A stretch of 24,721 bases of DNA from contig CAYLKN010000030.1 in NCBI GenBank assembly GCA_964384335.1, forward strand, positions 1 through 24,721, read 5' to 3'. The notes under the pieces are model-generated. The model was not told the origin of the DNA, did no database searches, and was given only the letters and a program-made list of their open reading frames with translations. Positions 6,582-14,786 of this stretch are shown here, piece by piece. Source of the stretch: JAUICS01 sp964384335 (lineage in GTDB: Bacteria > Pseudomonadota > Alphaproteobacteria > Micavibrionales > Micavibrionaceae). Each line of letters opens with the position of its first letter. Position 1 is the first letter of the stretch. The translations under genes were made by a program, and so were the position numbers.

Positions 6582-8267
6582 CTACGCAGTAACGGTTTTG
6601 CTTTGATAAAGTACGCCGGCGAATGCCTTTCTGAATTTTTCGTCGGAGAAGGAAGGTTTGCTCAGCGGCGCTGAAAACAGGTAACCCTGCCCAAAATCCG
6701 CCCCCATGTCCTGTAGCTTTTTAAGATCGTCACGCGTTTCAATCATCTCGGCCACCACCTTGATATCAAGGTCATGACACATCTGTATCAAATGCTTGAT
6801 CATGGATTGATCCCGTTCCGATACGGACATTTTTCTGACATACTGACCGTCAATTTTCACGTAGTTAACATGAAGTTTTTGCAGATACTGAAAAGAAGCC
6901 GATCCTGCACCGAAGTCGTCGAGGCAAACATGCATCCCCATATTCTGCAGCTCTGTTATGAATTCATTGACTATGCCTAAGTCCTTGATCTGATGCGATT
7001 CAGTGATTTCAAAAACTATCCGGTTTGTTATTTTTTTGTTATCATCCAGAAGTTTTAAGAGTTTCTCCGTAAATTCTTTTTTCTGAACGGACTGGCCCGA
7101 CAGATTGATGGCAAAGGTTTTATTTGTCTCTGCGGATTTATTAAGTATGTATTTTGTGGCCCTGTCGCACACGGCCATGTCCAGGTCGCTGGCCATACCG
7201 ATATCCTCCCCGAACATAATCCATTCCATTGGCGAACGCCCGTCCTGGAATCTGACCAGCATCTCGTAATGGAGGAGTTTGAGAGATTTGAGATTTAAAA
7301 TAGGCTGGAAATTGAAATTGAAATGAAGGTTATTGACCATGGATTTGAATTCGGAAATTCTGAAGGCATTTGCACTGAGAAAAGACTTGAACGCACTATT
7401 AAGCGTTTCGATGGTCATATCGGTTCCTTTTCTCTCGAACTCATGAAGAGTATAAAAAAGTGCCTTGGTCGTATCCGTGTTATCCAGGTTCTGAACATCT
7501 GTAGTAATCGTTTTGCTTTTAAGCTGCGCGCCCTTTTTATCTGGCGTTCTGTCCGCAAGCATCTGCCCGATCTGATCCTTTATGAGGTCCGCATTTATTG
7601 CCGTGTCGTGAATAACGCTGAACCTTCCGTCCGTTACCGATGCCGCAGTCTGTCCGTCAATAGATTTGGCTTTTAGAATACGGGCGATTTCCTCTTTCAA
7701 TTTTTCCCAGTTCTTGGGTCCGACTTTTTCTTTGAATATTTTAAAATCGTCGATTTCCAGCAAGGTAATATCGGCATCCTTACCCAGAGACTGTGCATAA
7801 TCCAGCATCTGATTTGCAGCTTCGAGAAATGTTTCCCGGTCAAGAAGCTCATTGGCCTGGGTTTGTTTGTTCAGTTCACCAACCTTGGCCATCAGGATAT
7901 TGTTAAAGTTGAGCGTAACATAAAAAATTTCACTTTCAGGCAGCCGCATTCCCTGAATAATGGCTTTTCTGTTTTTACCGAAAAGCTTATTCAACGATAT
8001 AAAAAGCGGCCCGCTTCTTATTCCGGAAACGGCCTTGTTTTTCATCACGACAAGCGTTGGACGGTCATCCGGGTCAAACAAAGAAAGCCAGTTTTTTCCA
8101 ATGAGGCTTTTATCATCCTCCCCTGTTAAAGCCTCCGATGCCCCTGCGGAAAAATTAATGTTACCATCCTTGTTCACTTCCAAAAGGATATCGGATGCGG
8201 TGAACGAAAACGCCAGAAATCTATCTCTCTGTTCTTTGATACTTTCGCCTTGAACCTTGTCAGACAT
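6582..8267 (-). CDS. PAS/degenerate GGDEF/EAL protein, probable c-di-GMP phosphodiesterase
   Basis: The domain order is a PAS-like sensor (about 18-125), a degenerate GGDEF-like domain (about 140-275) and an EAL domain (about 300-545). The GGDEF signature is replaced by TDGRF (212-216), so cyclase activity is unlikely. The EAL domain looks catalytic: Glu335 in YEML (EML replaces EAL but keeps the Glu), Asn388 in INLSG, Glu420 in FEITES, Asp450-Asp451 in LDDFGAG, Lys471 in VKIDG, Glu507 in VVAEMIET and Gln527 in GQGYLF. It should hydrolyse c-di-GMP to pGpG. There is no transmembrane segment, so it is cytosolic. It lies just upstream of motA on the same strand, which suggests a role in motility control; that role is inferred. 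Confidence 0.92.
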   Translation of the reverse strand: MSDKVQGESIKEQRDRFLAFSFTASDILLEVNKDGNINFSAGASEALTGEDDKSLIGKNWLSLFDPDDRPTLVVMKNKAVSGIRSGPLFISLNKLFGKNRKAIIQGMRLPESEIFYVTLNFNNILMAKVGELNKQTQANELLDRETFLEAANQMLDYAQSLGKDADITLLEIDDFKIFKEKVGPKNWEKLKEEIARILKAKSIDGQTAASVTDGRFSVIHDTAINADLIKDQIGQMLADRTPDKKGAQLKSKTITTDVQNLDNTDTTKALFYTLHEFERKGTDMTIETLNSAFKSFLSANAFRISEFKSMVNNLHFNFNFQPILNLKSLKLLHYEMLVRFQDGRSPMEWIMFGEDIGMASDLDMAVCDRATKYILNKSAETNKTFAINLSGQSVQKKEFTEKLLKLLDDNKKITNRIVFEITESHQIKDLGIVNEFITELQNMGMHVCLDDFGAGSASFQYLQKLHVNYVKIDGQYVRKMSVSERDQSMIKHLIQMCHDLDIKVVAEMIETRDDLKKLQDMGADFGQGYLFSAPLSKPSFSDEKFRKAFAGVLYQSKTVTA

Positions 8268-8439
8268 GGATAAACCGTAAAATCATAAATTCATTTTCAA
8301 TTGTTTTAATGGCGCCTGTCCGTCCATAAACCAAACTCCCGCAAGACAATTTTAAATAATCCTACAATACCACTATCTCAGGTTTTAATTATCAATTGGT
8401 AAATATTTTCTTTAGAAATACTTAATTGCCATAAAGATG

Positions 8440-8462
8440 CCGGGTCTTAGATCTTTTCCCGG
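8440..8462 (-). terminator. Weak hairpin beyond hemB
   Basis: CCGGG (8440-8444) and CCCGG (8458-8462) form a 5-bp GC stem 17 bases past the hemB stop. The loop contains AGATCT. No proper T run follows on the minus strand. This is the only structure I see in the 211-base gap between hemB and the EAL gene; the rest is AT-rich and probably holds the EAL promoter, which I could not locate. Confidence 0.3.
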
Positions 8463-8478
8463 GGTTTTGGCGGAAATT

Positions 8479-9471
8479 TCAGTCTCTAAGGATACGGGCC
8501 GCATCCAGTGCCGCATATGTAAGTATTCCGGATGCGCCCGCTCTTTTAAACGCCATGAGCGTTTCTTTCAGTGCAGCATCGTAATCGAGGCAACCTGCGA
8601 GTGCCGCATGCTTGAGCATGGCGTATTCCCCGCTCACGTGATAGGCGGTAACGGGTATTCCAAACTGACTGCTTGTCCGCCTGATGATATCAAGATAGGG
8701 CATTCCGGGTTTTATAATTACAAAATCCGCGCCTTCCTGAATATCAAGTGCGATCTCTCTCATCGCTTCATCGCTATTGGCCGGATCCATCTGGTAGGTT
8801 TTTTTATCGCCCTGCAGACATCCGCCCGACTGAATGGCATCACGAAAAGGGCCATAAAATGAGGATGCGTATTTGGCAGCGTAGGACATTATTTTGACGG
8901 TATGGAATTTATGATCTTCCAGAGCTTTTCTAATTCTGATCACACGCCCGTCCATCATGTCGGAAGGGGCGATAACATCAGCGCCCGCCTTGGCCTGCAG
9001 CAGGGCCTGACGCAAGAGAATATCCAGAGTTTTGTCATTCTCAACATATCCTTCTTCAATGACCCCGTCATGTCCGTGGGATGTATAAGGGTCAAGAGCA
9101 ACATCTGTAATTATGCCTATACCCGGAACCTCTTTTTTGATATGTGCGACTGCCCGGCATAAAAGATTTTCAGGATTAACTGCCTCATCCCCCTGTTCTG
9201 TTTTAAGATTTGGCTCTATCACAGGGAAAACGGCAATTGCCGGAATTCCGAGATCGTGCGCGTGTTTAACCTTATCGGTAACAAGATCAATGCTTAAGCG
9301 TTCGACGCCCGGCATTGACGGGACTTCCTCTCTTTTGTTCTGCCCTTCGATAACAAAAACGGGCCATATCAGGTCGGACACACTCAGGGTATTTTCCGCA
9401 ACGAGATTCCGAACCCACTGATCAGAGCGGTTGCGGCGCATTCTCGTTTTAGGAAATTCCGAATAAGTCAT
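8479..9471 (-). CDS. hemB: Delta-aminolevulinic acid dehydratase (porphobilinogen synthase)
   Basis: HemB condenses two 5-aminolevulinate molecules into porphobilinogen, an early step of haem synthesis in the cytosol. The Schiff-base lysine is Lys254 in VIIKPGMPYLD, and the second active-site lysine is Lys200 in SYAAKYASSFYGPFRDA. The metal loop reads DVALDPYTSHGHDG (123-136). Asp replaces the cysteines of zinc enzymes, so this is the Mg-dependent type found in Pseudomonas and alphaproteobacteria. The 330-residue length is normal. It is transcribed away from the acyl-CoA hydrolase gene, with 110 bases between the two starts, and stands upstream of the EAL/motAB block. Confidence 0.97.
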   Translation of the reverse strand: MTYSEFPKTRMRRNRSDQWVRNLVAENTLSVSDLIWPVFVIEGQNKREEVPSMPGVERLSIDLVTDKVKHAHDLGIPAIAVFPVIEPNLKTEQGDEAVNPENLLCRAVAHIKKEVPGIGIITDVALDPYTSHGHDGVIEEGYVENDKTLDILLRQALLQAKAGADVIAPSDMMDGRVIRIRKALEDHKFHTVKIMSYAAKYASSFYGPFRDAIQSGGCLQGDKKTYQMDPANSDEAMREIALDIQEGADFVIIKPGMPYLDIIRRTSSQFGIPVTAYHVSGEYAMLKHAALAGCLDYDAALKETLMAFKRAGASGILTYAALDAARILRD

Positions 9472-9510
9472 TTTTTACAGGTTTTAGGTCTTTTCTTTTT
9501 ATAAAGAATG

Positions 9511-9547
9511 TATAATTGCCTTGAAATGAAAGCTCTGTAAAGAGGAG
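9511..9547 (+). promoter_or_regulatory. TATAAT box and unused strong Shine-Dalgarno sequence
   Basis: A perfect TATAAT lies at 9511-9516 without a convincing -35 box. Downstream is a 4-codon ORF (9526-9540) followed immediately by AGAGGAG at 9541-9547. No ATG, GTG or TTG stands at a usable distance after that AGAGGAG; the nearest start, GTG 9582, is 34 bases on. This may be a leader region of the acyl-CoA hydrolase gene. Confidence 0.3.
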
Positions 9548-9581
9548 TTAAAGAAACAGAACGGCACGGGAACGGGTCCAA

Positions 9582-10673
9582 GTGAATAAAGTGAATACAG
9601 AGATTCCAATCGATCATTCATCACACTATAAAGACATCCGCGTTTTTGAGTATAAGACGCTTGTGCATATTGTGCTCGACCGTCCAAATGCCCTGAATGC
9701 GCTTTCTTTTGATATGGTCTGTTCCCTGAAATCGGTTCTAAGGCACTATCGCGAGGCAGAGAGTATCAAAACACTTGTTTTCTCTGGTTCCGGAGACAAA
9801 GCCTTTTGTTCGGGCGGCGATGTAAAGGCCGTCTATCATCTTCACCGGACCGGTGATTTCCGTTCACATAGCCAGGCTCTGGATTTCTTTAAAGAAGAAT
9901 ATGAGCTTGATCTTATGATCCAAACTTTTGAAAAACCCGTTGTCGCATTTATTGAAGGCATTTGTATGGGTGGAGGATACGGCATTGCGGCCCCCTGCAA
10001 ATACAGGGTTTTGACACCTCAAACGGTTTTTGCCATGCCCGAGGGGAAGATCGGTTTTTTTATTGACGTTGGTTCGGCCTATTTTCTTTCAAGATTTCCG
10101 TATTATAGCGGATACTATGCGGCACTGACCGGATGTTCTTTTTCAAATGCCCGCGATCTGTTATGGCTGGGTGTTGGGACGCATTACACCGAAACCTTTA
10201 AAGCGCAGGATTTTGTAGAATCACTAAACAAACATATCGCACTAACACATTCCGTAGACAGTTTTTTTGACAGGCGGATGACGGAAGCACCTGCGGAAAA
10301 CTCACAAAAGGAAGGATCTTTACTCCAAAATAAAGCGGAAATTGCAGATATTTTTTCGTCACACACCCTGGAAAAAATTTTTGAAAGACTTCGTTTATCG
10401 GATTCAGAATGGGCCAAAGATGCGCTGAACCATATCGATCAGTCCTGTAGCCAAAGTCTTTACCTGAATTTTATACATTTAAACTACGCAAAAAACCGAA
10501 GTTACGAGGATGTCATTGCCAAGGATCATACTCTGGCGCGTTATACTTATGAATCAGGAACGTTTGCCGAGGGTGTAAGGAGCCGTCTGGTTGAAAAGAC
10601 ACATGACCCGGAATGGCTTCACAAATCTCTTCAGCAAAAAGATAAGGCAAACATGGATGCGATGTTCGGATAA
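9582..10673 (+). CDS. 3-hydroxyisobutyryl-CoA hydrolase family protein (crotonase fold)
   Basis: It probably hydrolyses 3-hydroxyisobutyryl-CoA in valine breakdown, or a similar acyl-CoA. The crotonase core shows RPNALNALS (34-42), the oxyanion-hole stretch FCSGGDVKAVY (75-85) and MGGGYGIA (129-136). The catalytic pair of the hydrolase group is present as Glu154 in MPEGKIGFF and Asp162 in FIDVGSAYFL, with Ile replacing the usual Pro of FPDVG. The C-terminal signature FAEGVRSRLVEKTHDPEWL also marks this group rather than plain enoyl-CoA hydratases. The 363-residue length fits. The start is uncertain: GTG at 9582 or the in-frame GTG at 9591, neither with a good ribosome-binding site. Confidence 0.85.
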   Translation: MNKVNTEIPIDHSSHYKDIRVFEYKTLVHIVLDRPNALNALSFDMVCSLKSVLRHYREAESIKTLVFSGSGDKAFCSGGDVKAVYHLHRTGDFRSHSQALDFFKEEYELDLMIQTFEKPVVAFIEGICMGGGYGIAAPCKYRVLTPQTVFAMPEGKIGFFIDVGSAYFLSRFPYYSGYYAALTGCSFSNARDLLWLGVGTHYTETFKAQDFVESLNKHIALTHSVDSFFDRRMTEAPAENSQKEGSLLQNKAEIADIFSSHTLEKIFERLRLSDSEWAKDALNHIDQSCSQSLYLNFIHLNYAKNRSYEDVIAKDHTLARYTYESGTFAEGVRSRLVEKTHDPEWLHKSLQQKDKANMDAMFG

Positions 10674-10812
10674 ACGTCATGCAGAGGAAAATTTTTGAAA
10701 AAGCCCGACTATTAGCCTGTTTATCAATAAATTTTTTACTTGCGCACGGCATTATTATAGATATGCTCTAAATATTGAACGTTTTAATACGGTAACTAAA
10801 TTCAATTCACTC

Positions 10813-10818
10813 AAGAGG
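10813..10818 (+). promoter_or_regulatory. Ribosome-binding site fixing the GTG start of the MarR gene
   Basis: AAGAGG is followed by a 7-base spacer and GTG at 10826. This good match supports the GTG start. Confidence 0.7.
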
Positions 10819-10825
10819 CAGATCG

Positions 10826-11302
10826 GTGTCTATAGTAACTTACTACGAAACAATTCAGCTTATTGAACGCCTGCACAGATACTTTCTGGATGTTTTAAAA
10901 GTTGAACTCGATAAACGCGGAATCCAGGACATTAACAATGTTCAGTCCATGATTTTATATAACATCGGACATGATGAACTTACGGTTGGAGAGCTGACTG
11001 TACGCGGCTATTATCTTGGATCCAATGTATCCTACAACGTTAAGAAAATGGTCAGTAACGGGTACCTCCAACAGGAACAGTCACTGCATGACAAACGCTC
11101 AATGCGGGTTAAACTCTCCGAGAAAGGGCGTGAACTGCACACAATAATTTCTGAAGTACTGCAGCGTCATGAGGAGCAGCTTAAGAAAACGGAAATTACA
11201 GAGGAAAAGCTTGAAGATCTTCGAAAAACGATGCGTATGCTGGAGCGTTTCTGGGCAAGCCAGGCCAACTATGCGGGTATGAGCTCGATTGACGACTTTT
11301 AA
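10826..11302 (+). CDS. ldtR: MarR-family winged-helix regulator, LdtR-like
   Basis: This 158-residue protein has a MarR fold: an N-terminal dimerisation helix, a helix-turn-helix around ELTVGELTVRGYYLGSNVSYNVKKMV (about 51-76), a wing around SLHDKRSMRVKLSEKG (91-106) and C-terminal dimer helices. The pattern INNVQ...YNIG...ELT..EL..RGYYLGSNVSYN matches, from memory, the alphaproteobacterial LdtR group, which controls an L,D-transpeptidase and stress tolerance in Liberibacter and Sinorhizobium. No L,D-transpeptidase gene is in this window, so the target must lie elsewhere. It sits 152 bases after the acyl-CoA hydrolase gene and 38 bases before a small gene that it may share a transcript with. 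Confidence 0.85.
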   Translation: MSIVTYYETIQLIERLHRYFLDVLKVELDKRGIQDINNVQSMILYNIGHDELTVGELTVRGYYLGSNVSYNVKKMVSNGYLQQEQSLHDKRSMRVKLSEKGRELHTIISEVLQRHEEQLKKTEITEEKLEDLRKTMRMLERFWASQANYAGMSSIDDF

Positions 11303-11340
11303 AGTGTATTAGTTTACATTTAAAGCCAACACTATGATTC

Positions 11341-11544
11341 ATGGCAAAGGATACTCTTAACGGGCGTGAAATTCTGGTTGAATTTTATCCCGTTGGTCAG
11401 ATTGTCAAAGTTTCAGCCATGGATACGCAAACACTGACAGAGGTGGTTATACAGGGACCAGCCTATGCATCGTCAGAAACCCTCATCCATAATGTGAAAA
11501 AGCGCCTTGAATATGTTCTGCGTAAACGAGGATATATAAAGTAA
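11341..11544 (+). CDS. Small conserved protein, DUF6898-like
   Basis: This 67-residue protein contains NGREILVEFYPVGQIVKVSAMDTQT.TEVVIQGPA and then a basic helix (VKKRLEYVLRKRGYIK). The pattern resembles small alphaproteobacterial proteins grouped as DUF6898, some of which are wrongly named serine hydroxymethyltransferase in databases. The predicted fold is a few beta strands followed by a helix. There is no signal peptide or catalytic motif. Its function is unknown. It lies 38 bases after the LdtR-like gene on the same strand and converges with ilvD. Confidence 0.8.
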   Translation: MAKDTLNGREILVEFYPVGQIVKVSAMDTQTLTEVVIQGPAYASSETLIHNVKKRLEYVLRKRGYIK

Positions 11545-11557
11545 AAATTTACTTTCT

Positions 11558-11586
11558 GATCTTTAAAGCCAAACCACTTTAAGGTC
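11558..11586 (+). terminator. Hairpin after the small DUF6898-like gene
   Basis: CTTTAAAG (11561-11568) pairs with CTTTAAGG (11577-11584) through 8 positions including one G-T wobble, and GA/TC pairs extend it past a single bulge. The loop is 8 bases. Only a short T-rich stretch (CTTTA) follows on the plus strand, so it is a moderate terminator candidate 14 bases after the stop. Confidence 0.4.
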
Positions 11587-11604
11587 TTTATCAGGAACAT
11601 ATTC

Positions 11605-11623
11605 AAAAATTGCCCATAGGCAA
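11605..11623 (-). terminator. Rho-independent terminator of ilvD
   Basis: On the minus strand TTGCC, loop TATG and GGCAA form a compact stem-loop followed by five Ts (11609-11605). It begins about 27 bases past the ilvD stop, in the right orientation. Confidence 0.6.
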
Positions 11624-11650
11624 AATGGATATACTTGAACACGATCTGCC

Positions 11651-13402
11651 CTAAATATCCACAAACGCAGTGATTTCCGCCCCGGCGCCCGGATGGGTAA
11701 CGGCTCCTTTTCTTGCAGGACCGACCTGGCGGCTGAATTTATAGAGATAGCCGGACTGGTACTTATGCTCGCGCGGTTTCCAGTTCCTGGCTCTTTTCGC
11801 CAGTTCCTCGTCTGAAAGTTTGACCTCAAGCGTTCCGTTTTCGGCATCAATGCGAATGATATCCCCGTTTTGAAGGAGGCCTATCGGCCCGCCGACTGCA
11901 GCCTCCGGTCCGACATGACCGATACAAAAGCCGCGCGTGCCGCCGGAAAACCTTCCGTCAGTAATCAGGGCAACCTTTCCTCCGGTTCCCTGCCCGTACA
12001 AAGCGGCCGTTGTGGACAGCATTTCCCGCATGCCTGGACCGCCTTTCGGTCCTTCGTACCGGATAACGATAACTTCACCTTCTTCATATTCCCGGTTCTG
12101 AACGGCCTCAAAAGCTTCATCCTCACTGTCGAAGCATCTAGCCGGGCCTTCGAATACAAGCTCTTCAAGCCCTGCAATTTTCACAATGGCGCCGTCCGGT
12201 GCCAGATTTCCTTTAAGACCGACCACCCCTCCCGTGGGTCTGATTGGGTTAGAGACAGGATAAACCACGTCCTGATCTTCGGGACGTTTGATCTTTTCAA
12301 GGTCCGCAGCCAGTGTATTGCCGGTTACTGTAATACAATCACCGTGCAGAAAACCTCCGTCCAGAAGCTCCTTTAATACAACAGAAACGCCGCCGATTTC
12401 GAACATGTCTTTGGCAACGTACTTCCCGCCCGGTTTCATATCGGCAATGAGGGGTGTTTTTTTAAAGATTTCCGCCACATCAAACAAATCAAAATCAATA
12501 CCTGCCTCATGTGCAATGGCGGGGATATGCAGTGCCGCGTTTGTCGAGCCGCCGGTTGCGGCGACAATGGCAGCGGCGTTTTCAAGAGATTTACGCGTAA
12601 CGATATCTCTGGGCAGCGGCCCGCCGTTTTTGACAAGCTCCATAACGGCTGCCCCGCTTGCCTCGGCATATTCATCACGGGTTTCGTAAGGTGCGGGTGC
12701 GCCGGCAGAACCGGGCAGAGCCAGCCCGATGGCTTCGGAAACACAGGCCATCGTGTTGGCAGTAAACTGACCGCCGCAGGCCCCCGCCCCCGGGCAGGCA
12801 ACACATTCAAGCTCATGCAGATCTTCATCCGTAAATTCCCCAGTGGCATGTTTGCCGATTCCTTCAAAAACATCGACAACGGTAACGTCCTTGCCGCGGA
12901 ACTTCCCTGGCAGAATAGATCCTCCGTACATAAAGACACCTGGTACGTTCAGGCGCACCATGGCCATCATCATGCCCGGCAGAGACTTGTCGCACCCCGC
13001 CAGCCCGACAATGGCGTCATAACAATGGCCGCGCATTGTCAATTCAACAGTGTCCGCAATAGCTTCACGGGAGGGCAAGGATGAGCGCATGCCTTCATGT
13101 CCCATTGCAATTCCGTCCGTCACAGTAATTGTTGTAAACTCCCGGGGTGTGCCGGATGCCGCCTCTACACCTTTTTTAACGGACTTGGCCTGCCTTGACA
13201 GGGCGATATTACAGGGGGCGGCCTCATTCCAGCATGTTGCAACGCCGACAAAAGGCTGACTTATCTGCTCCTCCGTCATGCCCATTGCGTAATAATAGGA
13301 CCGCGCCGCCGCTTTTGACGGTCCGACACTTACATGCCGACTGACCAGTTTTGATTTATCCCATCCGTTTGTATGTGCCCTTTTTTTATTGTAAACAGTC
13401 AT
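11651..13402 (-). CDS. ilvD: Dihydroxy-acid dehydratase
   Basis: IlvD removes water from dihydroxy acids to give the 2-keto acid precursors of valine, isoleucine and leucine. It uses an Fe-S cluster and Mg. Cluster cysteines are Cys57 (VGVATCWNEAAPCN), Cys137 (GLAGCDKSLPGMM) and Cys209 (CPGAGACGGQFTANTM). The C-terminal DGRFSGGTRGFCIGHVGPEA stretch is also typical. I chose the ATG at 13402, giving 583 residues beginning MTVYNKKR. AAGGG stands 8 bases upstream of it, while the in-frame GTG at 13411 would overlap that ribosome-binding site. Two PH-domain genes lie upstream on the same strand with about a 100-base gap. Confidence 0.97.
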   Translation of the reverse strand: MTVYNKKRAHTNGWDKSKLVSRHVSVGPSKAAARSYYYAMGMTEEQISQPFVGVATCWNEAAPCNIALSRQAKSVKKGVEAASGTPREFTTITVTDGIAMGHEGMRSSLPSREAIADTVELTMRGHCYDAIVGLAGCDKSLPGMMMAMVRLNVPGVFMYGGSILPGKFRGKDVTVVDVFEGIGKHATGEFTDEDLHELECVACPGAGACGGQFTANTMACVSEAIGLALPGSAGAPAPYETRDEYAEASGAAVMELVKNGGPLPRDIVTRKSLENAAAIVAATGGSTNAALHIPAIAHEAGIDFDLFDVAEIFKKTPLIADMKPGGKYVAKDMFEIGGVSVVLKELLDGGFLHGDCITVTGNTLAADLEKIKRPEDQDVVYPVSNPIRPTGGVVGLKGNLAPDGAIVKIAGLEELVFEGPARCFDSEDEAFEAVQNREYEEGEVIVIRYEGPKGGPGMREMLSTTAALYGQGTGGKVALITDGRFSGGTRGFCIGHVGPEAAVGGPIGLLQNGDIIRIDAENGTLEVKLSDEELAKRARNWKPREHKYQSGYLYKFSRQVGPARKGAVTHPGAGAEITAFVDI

Positions 13403-13410
13403 GTAACTCA

Positions 13411-13415
13411 CCCTT
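13411..13415 (-). promoter_or_regulatory. Ribosome-binding site fixing the ilvD start
   Basis: AAGGG on the minus strand lies 8 bases before ATG 13402. It overlaps the GTG at 13411, which argues against that longer start. Confidence 0.65.
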
Positions 13416-13506
13416 TTCTCTTTTCTTTTTTTATAAAGCTTTCAACCGGCTTTGCAAGCCGGTAAGGATATTACCGCGCCATGTAAATCCGAATAAAAAC
13501 ACCCTG

Positions 13507-13989
13507 TTACTTTTGTTCCTTATCCCCGAATAAGATCTCGTCCAGATGACGCTTGAAGACCTCCGCATCGGCAATATAAGGAATGGGAATGCTGCCCTGG
13601 CCTGTGCCCTTGACCGTAATGGTTTTAAAACCCAGAAGGCTGCCAAGCAGATTTTGCTCAATATGCGCACTTTCCAGTTTTTCATGGCCGATCTGCATAA
13701 GGTCGGTCACGAAAACACCGTAATAGGCAAGCACACGTTTGTTTGTCAGGACAAGTTCGGTCGTCATGTACAGGATCAATGCGTTTGCGAAATAAAAAAA
13801 GCCGAGAAACAGGATCAGGGCTCCAAGAAACATATGAAAGAAAGCCCCTGCCAACACAGCCGCGACGCCGATCAGAAACGAGAAAAAGAAGATTCCTCCG
13901 TTTATTTCGCAGGAATGCAGGATTTTTTCGTTTTTGATCAGGGCGGATTCCGCCTTTCTGGAATTTCTGCGGTTTTTAACAATGAACAT
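13507..13989 (-). CDS. Bacterial PH-domain (bPH2/DUF304) membrane protein
   Basis: This 160-residue protein has a basic N-terminus (KNRRNSRK), two adjacent transmembrane helices (about 32-50 and 52-74) and a cytoplasmic bacterial PH domain (about 77-153) that starts with ELVLTNKRVLAYYGVF. The TNKR turn and the strand pattern ending in GTGQGSIPIPYIADAEVFKRHLDE are typical of the bPH2 family (formerly DUF304). Its biochemical role is unknown. AGAGG stands 8 bases before the ATG. The gene begins 25 bases after a second PH-domain gene, and the pair looks like one operon, perhaps encoding a hetero-oligomer. Confidence 0.85.
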   Translation of the reverse strand: MFIVKNRRNSRKAESALIKNEKILHSCEINGGIFFFSFLIGVAAVLAGAFFHMFLGALILFLGFFYFANALILYMTTELVLTNKRVLAYYGVFVTDLMQIGHEKLESAHIEQNLLGSLLGFKTITVKGTGQGSIPIPYIADAEVFKRHLDEILFGDKEQK

Positions 13990-14014
13990 GTGCGTTGCCT
14001 CTTTCTGATAGATG

Positions 14015-14605
14015 TTAAACGTGTTGATCCCGGTGCATTTTTCGGTTTACGGCCCTGGCCTTGTCCACAGCCTTGCGGAAGGTTATCGGATCGTCAATGA
14101 TCGGCAGGAAGACCTCACCGACACCCATTCCACGGACGGAAACCTGTCCGTAATTCAGTATACGGCCAAAAAAAGACTGGAAAACATTGGCCCCTTCAAT
14201 CCGGTCAACGGATATTTCCTCAACATAACGGGCGATAATCCCACGTTTTGAGATGACGCGGTGTGTGGTTACCGCGATTTCGGTCGTTGCCTTTATAATC
14301 ATCCTGTGCGCAAACCCAAGCAGCCCAAGAAGTCCGGAAATAAAACCGGCGAGCCGTATGCCCGGATGAAGATTGCGGATTTCCGTAATCAGACCAACAT
14401 CGGGCGGCAACGGACGTTTGAATACTGAAAAGGGTGTAAATTGCTGTACAGCCTCACTGTAAACAAGAGCCGCCACAATTATCCCAATCCCGATTACAAT
14501 TCCGATTAAGGCATTCATGACGGCCCAGAAGGTGTAGGTCCAGTGAAATACGCCCACATGAATGACTTTTTCATTATCGCCCAGAGATTCACGAACATAG
14601 AGCAT
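14015..14605 (-). CDS. Bacterial PH-domain (bPH2/DUF304) membrane protein, second copy
   Basis: This 196-residue protein has the same plan as its neighbour but a longer linker. A short N-terminal motif LGDNEKVIHVGVFHW is followed by helices at about 26-50 and 84-102, and then the PH domain (about 105-185), which begins EIAVTTHRVISKRGIIARYVEEISVDRIEGANV. The phrase E.S...IE.....QS..GRI..YG.V.V.G.G is the usual bPH2 core. AAGG precedes the ATG by 8 bases. It is the first gene of the pair, transcribed away from the ydcH-like gene across a 228-base gap. Confidence 0.85.
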   Translation of the reverse strand: MLYVRESLGDNEKVIHVGVFHWTYTFWAVMNALIGIVIGIGIIVAALVYSEAVQQFTPFSVFKRPLPPDVGLITEIRNLHPGIRLAGFISGLLGLLGFAHRMIIKATTEIAVTTHRVISKRGIIARYVEEISVDRIEGANVFQSFFGRILNYGQVSVRGMGVGEVFLPIIDDPITFRKAVDKARAVNRKMHRDQHV

Positions 14606-14786
14606 AAAAACGCCTTCAGTTTTATCATTAGGGCCCGATTAAAACTTTGTTCTCAGGCGCATGTTGAATAATTATGTCCGAAAACGAAGCCCGGGTCTAT
14701 CCATGGCAGGATCTGTTCCTGAAAAATAAAGAGTAAATAGTATGATTTTCTGTCCATACTTGCCGCAATGCAAATAAAGCTTATCA

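Noticed and set aside
12509..13084. 191-codon open frame on the plus strand inside ilvD
   Set aside because: It is antisense to strongly conserved ilvD sequence and shows Cys/Gly-rich composition typical of a shadow frame.
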